IMG/VR virus record: IMGVR_UViG_3300043448_000382
Span: 1-51,714 of that record
Length of the DNA: 51,714 bases
DNA from: a virus
Reading direction: 5' to 3' (one strand)
How positions within the stretch are numbered: the stretch's first letter is position 1; each line of letters starts with the position of its first letter. A program made the translations under genes and the position numbers. Positions 17,614-30,100 of the stretch are shown one piece after another. The notes under the pieces were generated by a model, which ran no database searches, was not told where the DNA came from, and saw nothing but the letters and a program-made list of their open reading frames with translations.

Positions 17614-20600
17614 ATGACAACAAAAAACTTTGTGGTGAAAAACGGTCTTACGACCGGTAATATCACATTAGATGCATTAACAGATATAATAACAACAACA
17701 GGAAATGTTTCTGCTGCCAACCTTCTTACTGGCGGTCAAGTTTCTGCAACAGGTAATATCACAGGTAATAATCTAAGTACAGGTAATATCATTAGTGCTG
17801 GTGGAAATATTACTGGTGCAAATATTCTAACAATTGGAAATGTAAGCGCAAGTGGAGCAGTATTAGGTTCAAACGTTTACGTTTCATCATTGGGTTCAGA
17901 ACAAATAGCGATAGCATTTACAGGAGGTCAATTAGTAGGTGGTATTGACTTACGTTGGGAATTTGCTAATGCTGCTCTTTGGACAACAAATTTAAAATCA
18001 AATGGTTATATTTCTACTACCGGAAATGTTACTGGTGCGAATATATTAACCGGTGGTGATTTAAGTGCTACTGGATTACTAACTGTAGGAAACATAAGTA
18101 CCACGGGTAATATCAGTGCTAGTAATATAACATATAACGGCACATTATCAACATCTGGTAATATAAACTTTACCGGAGCAAATGCATATTTCTCTAATGT
18201 AGCAAACTTACGCATACCTGGTGGTACTGCAAATTATGTACTTACAACAGATGGTGCAGGCAACTTAAGTTGGCAAGTAACTGGTTCAGGTAATGGTAAC
18301 GCTAACGTAGCTGGTGCAAATACAGAAGTTCAGTTCAATGATGGCGGCGCATTAGGTGCAAGTGCTAATTTTACTTTTGATAAAACGACAAATACGTTAA
18401 CAGTTACAAATTATTCAGGTAATGGTGCAGGACTATCTGCTATTGCTGGAGCTAATGTTACCGGTACTGTGGCAAACGCAACTCATGCTTGTACGGCTAA
18501 CGTAGTAACAGATGGTACACAAAGCAATATCACTGCAGTCGGTACACTTACTAGTTTAAGCAGTTCAGGAAATATTGCAGGTGCAAATCTATTAACAGAT
18601 GGATTACTTAGTGCAAATGGTAATGTTACTGGTAACTATATTTTAGGAAATGGTTTTTACTTAACCGGTGTTAGTACAAACAGTACAAGCATAATAAATG
18701 GTAATAGTAATGTAGTTGTAGGGGCAAATAGTAATATTACAGTCGGTATTGCAGGTAATGCTAATGTTGTTGTATTTACAGATACAGGCGTAAATGTCAC
18801 AGGGTATGTTAATCTTTCGGCAAATCTTAGTGCAGCAAATGCCAACTTAGGCAATGCTGCAACTGCTAATTTCTTTATTGGTAGTGGCAATAATTTAAGC
18901 AACATACAAGGTAGCAATGTTACTGGTGCTGTGGCCAATGCTACACATGCTAGCACTGCAAACACAGTAGTTGATGCAAGTCAACCAAATATTACTTCAG
19001 TTGGGACATTATCAAGTTTAAGTGTAAGCGGCAATGCTAATATAGGTAATGTTAACACAGGGATTATAAGCGCAAGTGGAAATTTATCTGCCGCTAATGC
19101 AAATTTAGGCAATGCGGCTACTGCAAATTATTTTATTGGAAACGGTTCGAGTTTATCAAGTATTGCAGGAGCAAACGTAACAGGTACTGTTGCTAATGCC
19201 ACACATGCAAATACATCGAATACTGTAGTTGATGCAAATCAATCTAATATTACCGCTTTAGGCACACTAACAAATTTAAGTGTTAGCGGTAATGCAAACG
19301 TAGGTAATAATGTTAATGTTTCAGGTAATGCTGTTATTACTGGTAATCTAGTTGTCGGGGGCAATACAGTTTATATTAATGTTGAAACATTAAGGGTAGA
19401 AGATCCAATAATTGAATTAGGAGGTGGACCTAACGGAGATCCGTTAACCACTGATGACGGTAAAGATAGAGGTACATTATTGCATTATTATGCGGGCGCA
19501 GCTATAGATGCGTTTATGGGTTGGGATGAAAGTAATGCTGAATTTGCTTTAGGTAGTAATGTAACCGTAACTAATGATGTCGTAACATTTAACACATTTG
19601 GTAATCTTAGACTAAGTGGATTAATTGCTAACACAGGTAATTTTACTGGAAACCTAAACGCTAACAATATCAATGCTAGCAATATAGTAAGTGCTACCGG
19701 TAATGTTAAAACAAGTGGGTTCTTTGTGGGTGACGGTGGATATATTAGCAATATTACTGTCGCCGCAGGCTCATATATTGTTAATGGAACAAGTAATGTT
19801 CATTTGGATAGTAATGGTAATTTACATGTTGACATCGCAGGCAATACTGACAAATTAGTAGTTACTGGTACCGGTGTCAATGTAAATGGATATCTAACTG
19901 CATCGGGCAATTTAGAATCCGGCAATGCTAATTTAGGCAACGCGGCAACAGCAAATTATTTCATAGGTAGCGGCAATAACTTAAGCAATGTACAAGGTAG
20001 TAATGTATCAGGTGCAGTTGGTCTTGCAACATACGCAACAACAGCAAATGCAGTAGCCGGTGCTAATGTATCAGGAGAAGTAGCTAATGCTAATTATTCA
20101 AGTTATACAAATGTAGCAAACACTGCAAATGCAGTAGCCGGTGCCAATGTATTAGGAGCAGTGGCATACGCAACAACAGCAAATGCAGTAGCCGGTGCAA
20201 ACGTCACTGGTACAGTAGCAAATGCAAACTATGCTGCATACGCAGGTAATATAACTATTGCAGGCCAAAGCAATATCACTGCAGTTGGTACACTAACAAG
20301 TTTAAGTGTAAGCGGGAACATTGATGCAAATAACTTGAACACCTCAAATATTGTAAGTGCTACTGGTAATATTAAAACAAGTGGATTTTTTGTAGGTGAT
20401 GGCGGCTATATTAGTAACATTGTGGTTGCAGCAGGAAGTTATATTGTAAATGGTAATAGTAATGTACACCTAGATACTGATGGCAATTTACATGTCGATA
20501 TAGGTGGAATAACAGATAGATTACTTGTTACAACTACAGGTATTATTGCAAATAGTACAATTAGTGCAATTGGGAATATAACAGGAGCAAACCTATTAAC

Positions 20601-23478
20601 AGGTGGATTAATTAGTGCAACTGGTAATTTAACAAGCGGAAATGTTAATACCGGACGTGTCAGTGCAAGTGCAAATATTACTGGCGCTAATTTACTAACA
20701 GGTGGATTAATTAGCGCAACTGGTAATTTAACAAGCGGAAATGTTAATACAGGAATCGTATTTGCAAGCGGAAATGTAACTGGTGCAAATCTTAACACCG
20801 GTGGATTAATAAGTGCTAGTGGAAATATTAATGTAGGTAATGTAAACACAGGTATTGTTTCTGCAAATGGTAATGTTACTGGCGGTAATATATTAACTGC
20901 CGGAGAAATTAGCGGTACTGGTAATATAACTACGGCAAATTATTTTATTGGTAATGGATATTATTTAACTGGTATTGACGCAGGTATACAAGATCAAATT
21001 GCAAATGGAAATAGTAATGTTTACATACCAACAGCTAATGGTGATGTAACCATAACAGCAAGTGGCAATGCAAATATTGTTGTTGTAACTGGCACAGGCG
21101 CAAATATATTAGGAACTGCTAATATAACAGGTAACGCTAACGTTGGAAATATTGGCACAGGTATATTAACTGCAACTAGTAATGTAACAGGTGCTAATCT
21201 ATTAACTGCAGGTCAAGTTAGTGCATCAGGTAATGTTACCGGTAATTTTATATTGGGTAATGGTTATTATTTAACTGGATTAAATGTTGGTGTACAAGAT
21301 AAAATAGCAAATGGTAATAGTAATGTCTACATACCAACAGCTAACGGTGATGTAACTATTACAGCAAGTGGTAATGCAAACATTGTCGTTGTTACAGGAA
21401 CAGGCGCTAATGTCACTGGTTATGCAAATATTTCAGGTAATTTATCTGCAGGTAATATTACTTACACAGGAGAATTAAGTACGGCAGGTAATATTAATTT
21501 TACTGGGGCTAATGCATATTTCTCTAACGTAGCAAATATTAAAATACCAGGTGGCACTGCAAATTACGTATTAACTACAGACGGAGCAGGTAATTTAAGT
21601 TGGCAAGTAACAGGTACAGGTAACGGTAACGCTAATGTTGCTGGTACTAATACACAAGTTCAATTCAATGACGCTGGGGTCTTAGGTGCAGATGCTAATT
21701 TTACTTTTGATAAGGTAACAGAAACACTTAGCGTAACAAATATTTCTACTGCAGGTAATGCAGTAATTGCAGGCAATCTAACAGTAAGCGGCACAACTGA
21801 ATATATTAATGTAACAAATCTTGCTATCAAAGATCCAATTATTAGTATTGGCAGAGGAACAAATAATGCTCCATTAACATCTGATGATGGTAAAGATCGT
21901 GGTGAGCAATTATGGTATTACTCAGGTAGCGAGAAATCTGGGTTCATTGGTTACGACAATTCAGCAGGTAAAATAATTGCTGCAACGGATGTAACTATAT
22001 CAAGTGAAGTTGTTACGGTTAGCACTTATGGTAATTTTGTAGTGGGTGGATTAGAAGCAGCAACAGTTAGTGCATCGGGAAATATAAATGGTGCTAATGT
22101 ATTAACTGGCGGGCTAATAAGTGCAACAGGCAACATTGATGCTAATAATGTTAATGTGGGAAACATTATTAGTGCTGCAGGCAATATTACAGGTAATTAC
22201 ATCTTAGGCAATGGTGCTTTCTTAACTGGAGTAGCTACAGGTACACCTTCAAATATTGCGAATGGAACCAGTAATATTAATATACCAGTAGCAGATGGTA
22301 ATATAAACACTAGCGTTGGTGGTGCAGCTAATGTGTTTGTTGTTACATCAACTGGTGCTAATATTACCGGTACTGCAAATGTTTCAGGTAATCTTTCTGC
22401 TGGTAATATAAACGTAGTAAATGCATTAAGTGCTAGTGCAAACATAACTGGTGCTAACTTAAATACTGGTAATAATATTAGTGCTGCTGGCACAATAACT
22501 GCAAATAATATAAATTTAGGAAATGTTGTATCAGCAGGTGGCAATGTCACTGGTGCTAATTTATTAACTGGCGGATTGATAAGTGCAACAGGCAATATAA
22601 ATGGTAACAACATTATTGCTAGTGGTAATCTAAGTGCAACGTCTGGTATTTATGGCACTATTCAAACAGCATCTCAACCTAATATTACAAGTTTAGGTAC
22701 ACTAACTGGATTGACAGTTGGACCGAATAGTAGTGTTATATTATCAGGTAATACTGGTTATGTAAGGGCAAACAGTATTCAAGGACGTGACGGTACGCAA
22801 TCCATTTACATGTACTATGGCAATGTAAGCGGAGCAGTAGCAACTGTAACTGATTTGACTGTTGGTGCTAGTGGTTCCGGTAATTTAGTAATAGCAAATG
22901 GTGCAGCTAATATAAGCGGCAATATTAATTTTACTGGTGCTAATGCATATTTTTCAAATGTAGGTAACTTACGTATACCGGGCGGATCAGTAGGATATTT
23001 CCTTAAAACAGATGGTTCTGGTAATTTAAGTTGGGATCAAGCATCAGCCACACCAGGAGGTAGTCCAACCGAACTACAATTTAATAATACAGGTTTATTT
23101 GGTGGAACGGCTAATTTAGAATTTGACACAACCGAATATAGACTATCTATTCAAAATTATTCTATTGTAGTTCAAGCATTAGGAGGTGTTTCTGGAGCTA
23201 CTACAGTTAATATTACCAACGGATGTTATGTAACTGCTGTAGCATCTGGAATTACAACTTGGATATTTAGTTTTAGCGCACCGTCTGGAAATGCAAGTGG
23301 ATTCGTGTTAGAGTTAACGAACGGTGGACTTTACACTGTTAACTGGCCATTAAGTGTAAAATGGCCCGGAGGAACGGCTCCTGATTTAACTTCTTCTGGA
23401 ACTGACGTTTTAGTTTTTATAACAAACGATAATGGAACTACTTGGCGTGGCGCAGTATCTATGCTTAACAGTCTGTGA
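17614..23478 (+). CDS. Very large repeat-built tail-fibre-like protein (1954 aa)
   Basis: The N-terminus differs from the three preceding products (TKNFVVKNGLTTGNITLD). The shaft mixes the 70-residue NYFIGNG/SQPNITSVGTL units and 16/17-residue units (GANLLTGGLISATGN). Two KDPII/EDPII ... DGKDRG modules lie at about 586-665 and 1392-1475. A module with GNINFTGANAYFSNVANLRI appears three times (about 185, 1295 and 1770). The C-terminal domain (about 1850-1954) contains FVLELTNGGLYTVNWPLSVK and VLVFITNDNGTTWRGAVSML, a recurrent end domain of aquatic phage fibre proteins (from memory). The start is the first in-frame ATG after a 35-base gap with GGGGA upstream. This is the only gene here that ends in TGA. 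It probably forms a long shaft of the attachment apparatus. Confidence 0.82.
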   Translation: MTTKNFVVKNGLTTGNITLDALTDIITTTGNVSAANLLTGGQVSATGNITGNNLSTGNIISAGGNITGANILTIGNVSASGAVLGSNVYVSSLGSEQIAIAFTGGQLVGGIDLRWEFANAALWTTNLKSNGYISTTGNVTGANILTGGDLSATGLLTVGNISTTGNISASNITYNGTLSTSGNINFTGANAYFSNVANLRIPGGTANYVLTTDGAGNLSWQVTGSGNGNANVAGANTEVQFNDGGALGASANFTFDKTTNTLTVTNYSGNGAGLSAIAGANVTGTVANATHACTANVVTDGTQSNITAVGTLTSLSSSGNIAGANLLTDGLLSANGNVTGNYILGNGFYLTGVSTNSTSIINGNSNVVVGANSNITVGIAGNANVVVFTDTGVNVTGYVNLSANLSAANANLGNAATANFFIGSGNNLSNIQGSNVTGAVANATHASTANTVVDASQPNITSVGTLSSLSVSGNANIGNVNTGIISASGNLSAANANLGNAATANYFIGNGSSLSSIAGANVTGTVANATHANTSNTVVDANQSNITALGTLTNLSVSGNANVGNNVNVSGNAVITGNLVVGGNTVYINVETLRVEDPIIELGGGPNGDPLTTDDGKDRGTLLHYYAGAAIDAFMGWDESNAEFALGSNVTVTNDVVTFNTFGNLRLSGLIANTGNFTGNLNANNINASNIVSATGNVKTSGFFVGDGGYISNITVAAGSYIVNGTSNVHLDSNGNLHVDIAGNTDKLVVTGTGVNVNGYLTASGNLESGNANLGNAATANYFIGSGNNLSNVQGSNVSGAVGLATYATTANAVAGANVSGEVANANYSSYTNVANTANAVAGANVLGAVAYATTANAVAGANVTGTVANANYAAYAGNITIAGQSNITAVGTLTSLSVSGNIDANNLNTSNIVSATGNIKTSGFFVGDGGYISNIVVAAGSYIVNGNSNVHLDTDGNLHVDIGGITDRLLVTTTGIIANSTISAIGNITGANLLTGGLISATGNLTSGNVNTGRVSASANITGANLLTGGLISATGNLTSGNVNTGIVFASGNVTGANLNTGGLISASGNINVGNVNTGIVSANGNVTGGNILTAGEISGTGNITTANYFIGNGYYLTGIDAGIQDQIANGNSNVYIPTANGDVTITASGNANIVVVTGTGANILGTANITGNANVGNIGTGILTATSNVTGANLLTAGQVSASGNVTGNFILGNGYYLTGLNVGVQDKIANGNSNVYIPTANGDVTITASGNANIVVVTGTGANVTGYANISGNLSAGNITYTGELSTAGNINFTGANAYFSNVANIKIPGGTANYVLTTDGAGNLSWQVTGTGNGNANVAGTNTQVQFNDAGVLGADANFTFDKVTETLSVTNISTAGNAVIAGNLTVSGTTEYINVTNLAIKDPIISIGRGTNNAPLTSDDGKDRGEQLWYYSGSEKSGFIGYDNSAGKIIAATDVTISSEVVTVSTYGNFVVGGLEAATVSASGNINGANVLTGGLISATGNIDANNVNVGNIISAAGNITGNYILGNGAFLTGVATGTPSNIANGTSNINIPVADGNINTSVGGAANVFVVTSTGANITGTANVSGNLSAGNINVVNALSASANITGANLNTGNNISAAGTITANNINLGNVVSAGGNVTGANLLTGGLISATGNINGNNIIASGNLSATSGIYGTIQTASQPNITSLGTLTGLTVGPNSSVILSGNTGYVRANSIQGRDGTQSIYMYYGNVSGAVATVTDLTVGASGSGNLVIANGAANISGNINFTGANAYFSNVGNLRIPGGSVGYFLKTDGSGNLSWDQASATPGGSPTELQFNNTGLFGGTANLEFDTTEYRLSIQNYSIVVQALGGVSGATTVNITNGCYVTAVASGITTWIFSFSAPSGNASGFVLELTNGGLYTVNWPLSVKWPGGTAPDLTSSGTDVLVFITNDNGTTWRGAVSMLNSL
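20560..20920 (+). repeat. Tandem 16/17-residue coding repeat with near-identical 99-base copies
   Basis: Units of type GNITGANLLTGGLISAT alternate with GNLTSGNVNTGIVSAS. The stretch starting GGTGGATTAATTAG at 20602 recurs at 20701 with only a few changes over about 50 bases, an offset of 99 bases (33 codons). These are the most DNA-similar tandem copies I noticed in the fibre genes and suggest a fairly recent duplication. Confidence 0.8.
20985..21420 (+). repeat. Duplicated segment of about 125 bases, offset about 306 bases
   Basis: The coding stretch for ANGNSNVYIPTANGDVTITA and what follows occurs at about 20988-21112 and again at about 21294-21418. The protein is nearly identical, with scattered synonymous changes. 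It lies inside the 1954-residue fibre gene and marks an internal duplication of a larger unit. Confidence 0.8.
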
Positions 23479-23486
23479 GATATATT

Positions 23487-24098
23487 ATGGCAAATTATGT
23501 TTTAGTTGAAAATAATCAAATTGTAGAATATCATGATTTATTGCCACGTACATGGAGACATGTCAGTGGATTACATTTACTTAAAGATAATGAGGAGATG
23601 TTAAATCAAAACGGGTGGTATACTATTCGCAAAGTAGAAATTGCATATAATAATCAAACTCATTACTTAGACGGATATGAATACAACATTGAAGATAATC
23701 AAGTTTTTGAAATACCAGTTTTAAAAGAAATTATTTACAGTAATGTACCTGATGAGCAAGAAGAAATAAGATTTAATATTGAATTAGCTAACGTAAGAAA
23801 CACTAGAGATCAATTATTAAGAGAATCTGATTGGACACAAATGGCTGACGTACAACAGATGCGTAGTCAAGAATGGAAAAATATTTGGGCAAATTATAGA
23901 CAAGAACTTAGGGATGTTCCTAACAAGTGCATTTCTGGTGAAATAAATATATACATGGTTAATTGGCCAAACACACCTGAATCAGTTTATAATCCTATAG
24001 ATCCTACCATACCAAACTCAGATCCTGTGGAAAATAATGACTCTATTGAAAACAATGATCAACTAAATTCAGATCCAATAGAACCTTCACCTGAATAA
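23487..24098 (+). CDS. Tail-fibre assembly chaperone-like protein (PF16778-like)
   Basis: The product has 203 residues from the ATG at 23487. A GTG at 23475 would add four residues but would overlap the upstream gene; ATG after its stop gives the natural MANYVLVENNQIVEYHDLLP. The middle part has RNTRDQLLRESDWTQMADVQ and EWKNIWANYRQELRDVP (about 112-150). This is the R..LL..SDWTQ ... W..YRQ.LRD.P signature of the phage tail assembly chaperone family (Pfam PF16778 from memory). The last 35 residues are acidic and Asn/Pro-rich. Its place directly after the fibre genes and before the RCC1 genes fits a helper that folds or trimerises one of them. Which one is not known. Confidence 0.75.
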   Translation: MANYVLVENNQIVEYHDLLPRTWRHVSGLHLLKDNEEMLNQNGWYTIRKVEIAYNNQTHYLDGYEYNIEDNQVFEIPVLKEIIYSNVPDEQEEIRFNIELANVRNTRDQLLRESDWTQMADVQQMRSQEWKNIWANYRQELRDVPNKCISGEINIYMVNWPNTPESVYNPIDPTIPNSDPVENNDSIENNDQLNSDPIEPSPE

Positions 24099-24107
24099 AA
24101 GTTACAT

Positions 24108-27100
24108 ATGTTATTAAAAGAGATTCTATTAACCTCAACGCAATATAACATACAAAAAACTTCAAATAAGTTATTTGTGTGGGGTTTAGGTACGTCAGGA
24201 CAGGATACAACAGTTGACTACACTTTTTCTTTGGCACAATTAAGTGCAGGTGCAAGCCATGCTATCGCACTAACTAGTGACAACAGGATCTTAACTTGGG
24301 GATTAAATAATACTGGTCAATTAGGCATCAATGACACCATCAATAGAAGTTATCCAGTACAGGTTGGATTAAAGGGTTGGAAAAGAGTTGCAGCTGGTGA
24401 CAGCCATAGTGTTGCTATAAGAGGAGATGGATCACTTTTTGCATGGGGATTAGGAACATCAGGTCAGTTAGGATACGGTATTGCAGGAACTAGATCAAGT
24501 CCTGTTCAAGTTACTACACCTTCTATAAGTTGGTTAACTTTAGCTGCAGGAGTAAATTCAACACTTGGCATTAGTAATGACTTAAAACTTTATGCATGGG
24601 GCTTAAACAATGCGGGTCAATTAGGTGATACTACTACCATAAGTAAATCAAGTCCTGTGCCAATTGGTACTAGTAGTTGGAGCCAAGTCGCAGTAGGTGC
24701 ATCTTTTGCAGGTGGTCTATTAGTCGGAGGCGAACTTTTTACTTGGGGACTTAATAGTTCAGGCCAATTAGGTTTAGGTGATACGACAAATAGAAACAGT
24801 CCTGTTCAAGTTGGATCAAGCTTATGGTTAAAACTATCAATGGGCGCAGGACATACTGTCGCTATAAGAGATGATAGTTTAGGATATGCATGGGGCTTAA
24901 ACAATGCATATCAACTAGGTGATGGTACAACTACAAATAGAAATAGTCCAGTTCAGATTGACACAACATTAGTAACAAGTTGGAAATCTGTTTCTGCAGG
25001 TACTAGTTTTACTTTAGGCATTGGTGCTGATGAAGGAACAAATAATAAATTATATGCTTGGGGTTTAGCAAGTTCTTATCAATTAGGCACAACGGTTACA
25101 ATTAACAGAAGTGTTCCAATACAAATTACAACAGGTAGTTGGTCACTCATAGCCGCAGGCGGCCTTTTCAGCGTAGCAACGAATGATAATAAATTTTTAT
25201 ATCATTGGGGTTCAGGTGCAGGTGGTGTTGGAGGTGACGGTAGAACATTAACACGTTCAAGTCCAACACTAGTTTCTTTCAGTCAAACAATCAGTCAAAG
25301 TAGCCCTATACAAATAGGTACTGATTCTTGGTCTACAATTTCAGCAGGCACTAACTTTTTTGCAGGTATAAAAAGTGATGGATTGTTATATTCGTGGGGA
25401 GTAAACAATGTAGGGCAATTGGGTATCAATTCTACATTGAACAGAAGTAGTCCAGTTCAAATAGGTACTAGTAGTTGGACTTCAGTTAAGGCAGGTTCTA
25501 GTGCGTCAATAGCAATAAGGTCCGACAGCACACTATGGGGTTGGGGTAATGTATTAGACTACTATGGCGGAGTGCCACCACAAAGAAGTTGGATTGACAC
25601 AGTAGGACATTCTAATGCTAAATTTGCACTTAGAAGTGATAATACGATTTGGGGATGGGGACAAAATAATAACGGAATATTGAGTACAAATGATACGATC
25701 AATAGAAGTAGTCCGGTTCAAATTGGTTCAGCAATAAATTGGAAAAAATTAGGTGCTCCTGCAGATTTCTATTCCACTTTTTATGCAATTGCAACTGATG
25801 ATACAGCATATGCAGTTGGTTCAGGATTAAATGGAGAATTTGGTAATAATACTGTAATAAGCCGGTCTAATATCACTCAAGTAATGCCTGATAAAACTTG
25901 GAGTGAAATTGGTGGTGGAATGGGTATTACTACTGATGGTAAACTTTGGACATGGGGATACAATATAAATGGCACGTTGGGTATAGGCGATACAATAAAC
26001 AGATCAAGTCCTACTCAAATTTTATCTGGAACAAGTTTTACTTTCATCGCAGGTGGATATAACCATGTATTTGCAATTTCTACTACAGGAACACTATATG
26101 GCATAGGAAGAAATACTGCAGGAGAATTGGGAAATAATACAACAATAAGCAGATCAAGTCCAGTAACTTTAGTTGCACCATTTGATACGTATAGTTGGAT
26201 ACAAGTTGCTTCTGGAGCAGCAGATGCAACCTCTACTGCAGGTCACACACTTGCAATAAGAGATGACTTTACACTATGGAGTTGGGGACTTAATAATGTT
26301 GGTCAGTTAGGTATTAATACGACAATAAACAGATCAAGCCCAGTAACTTCTATTGCAAGTCCAAATAGTTGGCTACAAATTGCAGCAGGTAATTCACGTT
26401 CAGTTGCCATAAATTATAGTGGCTTTATGTTAGCATGGGGATTAAATAGTGCCTCACAACTAGGTGACGGCACATCAATTAACAGATCAAGTCCTGTAGT
26501 TACAGACAGTGCAGCCGCAAACGTTTATAGATACATAAATTTATCTGCAGATTGGTTTGGAACTGCAGCCATACGTGAAGATGGTACACTTTATGTTTGG
26601 GGTACGAATAACCTCGGAAATTTAGGCGACGGCACAACTGTAGGTAAAACACTTCCAACAGTTCAGAACGCAGTTACACAACTATCAAGTCCAGTGCAAA
26701 TTGGTTCAGCATCAAACTATACGCAAATTTCAGCAGGAAATTCTTTCTACGGAGCAATTGATTCAACTGGCGCACTTTATACATGGGGAATAAACACCAG
26801 CGGACAATTAGGACAGGCAACTCCTGCAAACAATACAAGATTAATACCATCAAGATTACGAGATGCATTATCTAATGATAATACAAGTAGTTGGACATTA
26901 GTATCTGCTGGCAATAATCATGCATTAGCTATAACAGTTGATGGCAAATTATTTGCATGGGGTAATAACGCATCTAGCCAACTTGGAGACGATACTGTTG
27001 TCTCAAAATCAATTGCAGTTCAAATTGGATTATCTTATGCTGGTGCCGCAATAACTAGTTGGCGATATGCAAGTGCGGGTAATGCACACTCTTTAGCAAT

Positions 27101-30100
27101 TGACAATAATTATAATTTTTATGGTTGGGGACTTAATAACGCAGGACAAATAGGAGTTGTAACAGAGGCATATAGCTGGAAACAAGTTTCAACTGGTAGC
27201 ACAAATTATGCAGCGGCAATCAGACAAGATGATACATTATGGATTTGGGGATTTGGTACATCAGGACAATTAGGTTTAGGTGATACAATAAACAGATCAA
27301 GTCCTACTCAAATTGCAGGTAGCTGGAGTCAAATTTCTACTACATTAAGTTCTGTAGGTATAACCGCAGGTATTTCTGATGATAGTAAGTTGTATATGTG
27401 GGGTAATAATGCTTTTTGGTCCTTAGGCACAGGCGATAGCATTAATAGAAGTAGCCCTACATTAATAGGTAATAGTAGCTGGAGTCAAGTAAGTGTTGGT
27501 TGGTATCACACTTTAGCAATTGATGCACAAGGTAGATTATTTGGTTGGGGGTTAGGTACAGCATTAAATTCAAGCACTGCTCCATTTAGTTGGACAACCG
27601 TATCTGAAAATACATCATCTGTAACTGCAATTAGAAACGATGGCTTATTATTTACTTGGGGGTTAAATAGTTCAGGTCAGTTAGGTAACGGAACAACAAT
27701 AAATCAATCAAGCCCAGTACAAATAGGTACTAGCAGTTGGTTAACAGTAAGTTCTGGTGGTGATCACATGTTAGGAATTACAAGTGATTATAGATTATTT
27801 GCTTGGGGAGGTAATGGAGGCTACCAATTAGGTGATACTACTAATGTAAATAAGTCAAGTCCTGTATTAATATCAGGTCCAAGTTGGACACAAGTAGCAG
27901 CAGGTAACAGCTACAGTATGGCATTAAAATCAGATAGCACATTATGGGCGTGGGGATTAGGATTAAGTGGACAATTAGGTACATTAACTGAATCTAAATC
28001 ATGGACAGATGTAAGTGCAGGTAGTAGTACAAGTTTAGCAGTTCGTAGTGATAATACACTTTGGGGCTGGGGACTTAACACAGGATATCAAATAGGAGAT
28101 GGATCAAGTGTTACAAAATCAAGTCCAGTTCAAGTACAAGGTTCATTAAGTTGGAATAAAGTGAGTTCAGGTGTCAATCATACATTAGGTATAACAAACA
28201 ATGGTGCGTTATATGGTTGGGGAACAGCAACAACAGGCGCAACTGGAAATTATTTTCCTCTATATAGCTGGACAATGATAACAAGCACAAGTGGCGCCAA
28301 TTTAATCGCAATAAGAAGTGACGGAAGTTTATGGGTTCTAGGTACAAATACCAACGGTGTGTTAGGATTAGGTGATGCTGTATCTAGGTCTAATTTTGTT
28401 CAAGTTGGGAGCAGTAGCTACATTTATGTTAATGCAGGATATTATAATACTTTTGCAATTACTACTGATTATAAATTATTTGGTTGGGGAGATAATACCT
28501 ATGGTCAGTTAGGTGATAATACAACTGTAAGTAAATCTAGCCCGATACAAATTGGAGTAGGTAGTAGCTGGATTGCTGCAACGGCTGGATCATTCCATTC
28601 TTTATTATTAAGAAGTGACTACACACTGTGGTCTGCAGGTTGGAATAGTAACGGTCAATTAGGATTAGGTGATATAATTGATAGATCCTCGATTACTCAA
28701 GTAAGCTCAGAAAGTTATACTGTTATTTGTGCTGGTCAGCTTCACTCAGCCGGCATTAGGTCTGATAGTACACTATGGACATGGGGTTACAACTCTGCAG
28801 GACAACTAGGGGTGTCAGGTAACATTTATCGTTCAAGTCCCACACAAGTTACTGTTCCAGGAACAGGTCCTTGGTTAGCAGTTAGTGCAGCAGATACTTA
28901 CACACTAGGGATAAGTGGCTTAGGTTTAGGAACACCATACAGTGTATATGCATGGGGAGGAAACAGTGGCGGGGCAACCGGTCTTGGAGTATCAACAGGT
29001 CAAAATCAAACTCCGGTGTTGGCTAAGGCAGGGGCTGCAGGCGCGAGCTTTATTCAAATATCAACAGGTCGAGAAAACAATATATACCAAAATAGTATGG
29101 CATTAGCAAGCAACGGAAAACTTTGGATGTGGGGTTATGGAAATTCGGGAGAAATAGGTGATAACGATAATTTAAGTAGATCAAGTCCTTCTTTAGTAGC
29201 TGGATCAACTTCGTGGTCACAAATTCCTAATGGTACAGGCGGACAGGTGTCTTTAGCTATAGCAAACGACAATACATTATATCGTTGGGGGTCTACTATT
29301 GTTGGTGCTTTCGAAACAGACCCGGTTTCTACCCCTTCAAATCCGGTACAAATTGGCGATAACACTATATTTAATGCATTCGGTTATCCAGCGTTTACTA
29401 TTAATAGTGAGCCAGGACAAGGTTCATGGACAAGTGTAAGTGCAGGTAATAGTTTTTCATTAGGTATTAAAGAAAATAAATTATACGCCTGGGGACAAAA
29501 TACTTCAGGGCAATTAGCACAAGGTGATACTATAGCTAGATTAAGCCCAACTCAAGTAGGATTAAATGATTGGAGTGTTATTGCTACAAGTGAAACTAAT
29601 AATTTTGCAGGTGCAATCGATAGTACTAATACATTATTTTTATGGGGAGTTAATACTAATTATCAATTAGGTGATGGCACTACTGTAAGTAAATCAAGTC
29701 CTGTTGCAGTATTCGCTACTGGCACAAGTAGTTACGTTCAAGTAAGCGTGGGAGCAAGTCACACTTTAGCAGTGCAAAATGATGGTACATTGTGGGCATG
29801 GGGAAGTAATGCAAATAGTATATTAGGTTTAGGTAATACTGAAACACGTTCAATACCCACTCAAATCGGAACAGATAGTAATTGGTCATTAGTAAGTGCA
29901 GGCTCAGATCACAGTATGGCAATAAAAACAAATAATACACTATGGGGTTGGGGCAGTAATGTTTTAGGACAAATTGGATTACTTACAACTACATATTCAT
30001 GGACCTTAGTAAGCCAAGCAGGTGGAGATGCTAATTCAAGTTTTGCCATTAGAAATGATGGTTTATTATTTGCGTGGGGACAAAACAATGTAGGACAATT

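Noticed and set aside
16705-21420. CRISPR-like direct repeats
   Set aside because: The repeats are in frame, translate to regular beta-type units, have no constant repeat plus unique spacer structure, and no cas genes are present.
23475-23486. GTG start for the chaperone-like gene
   Set aside because: It overlaps the upstream stop and adds only MRYI. The ATG at 23487 gives a better N-terminus.
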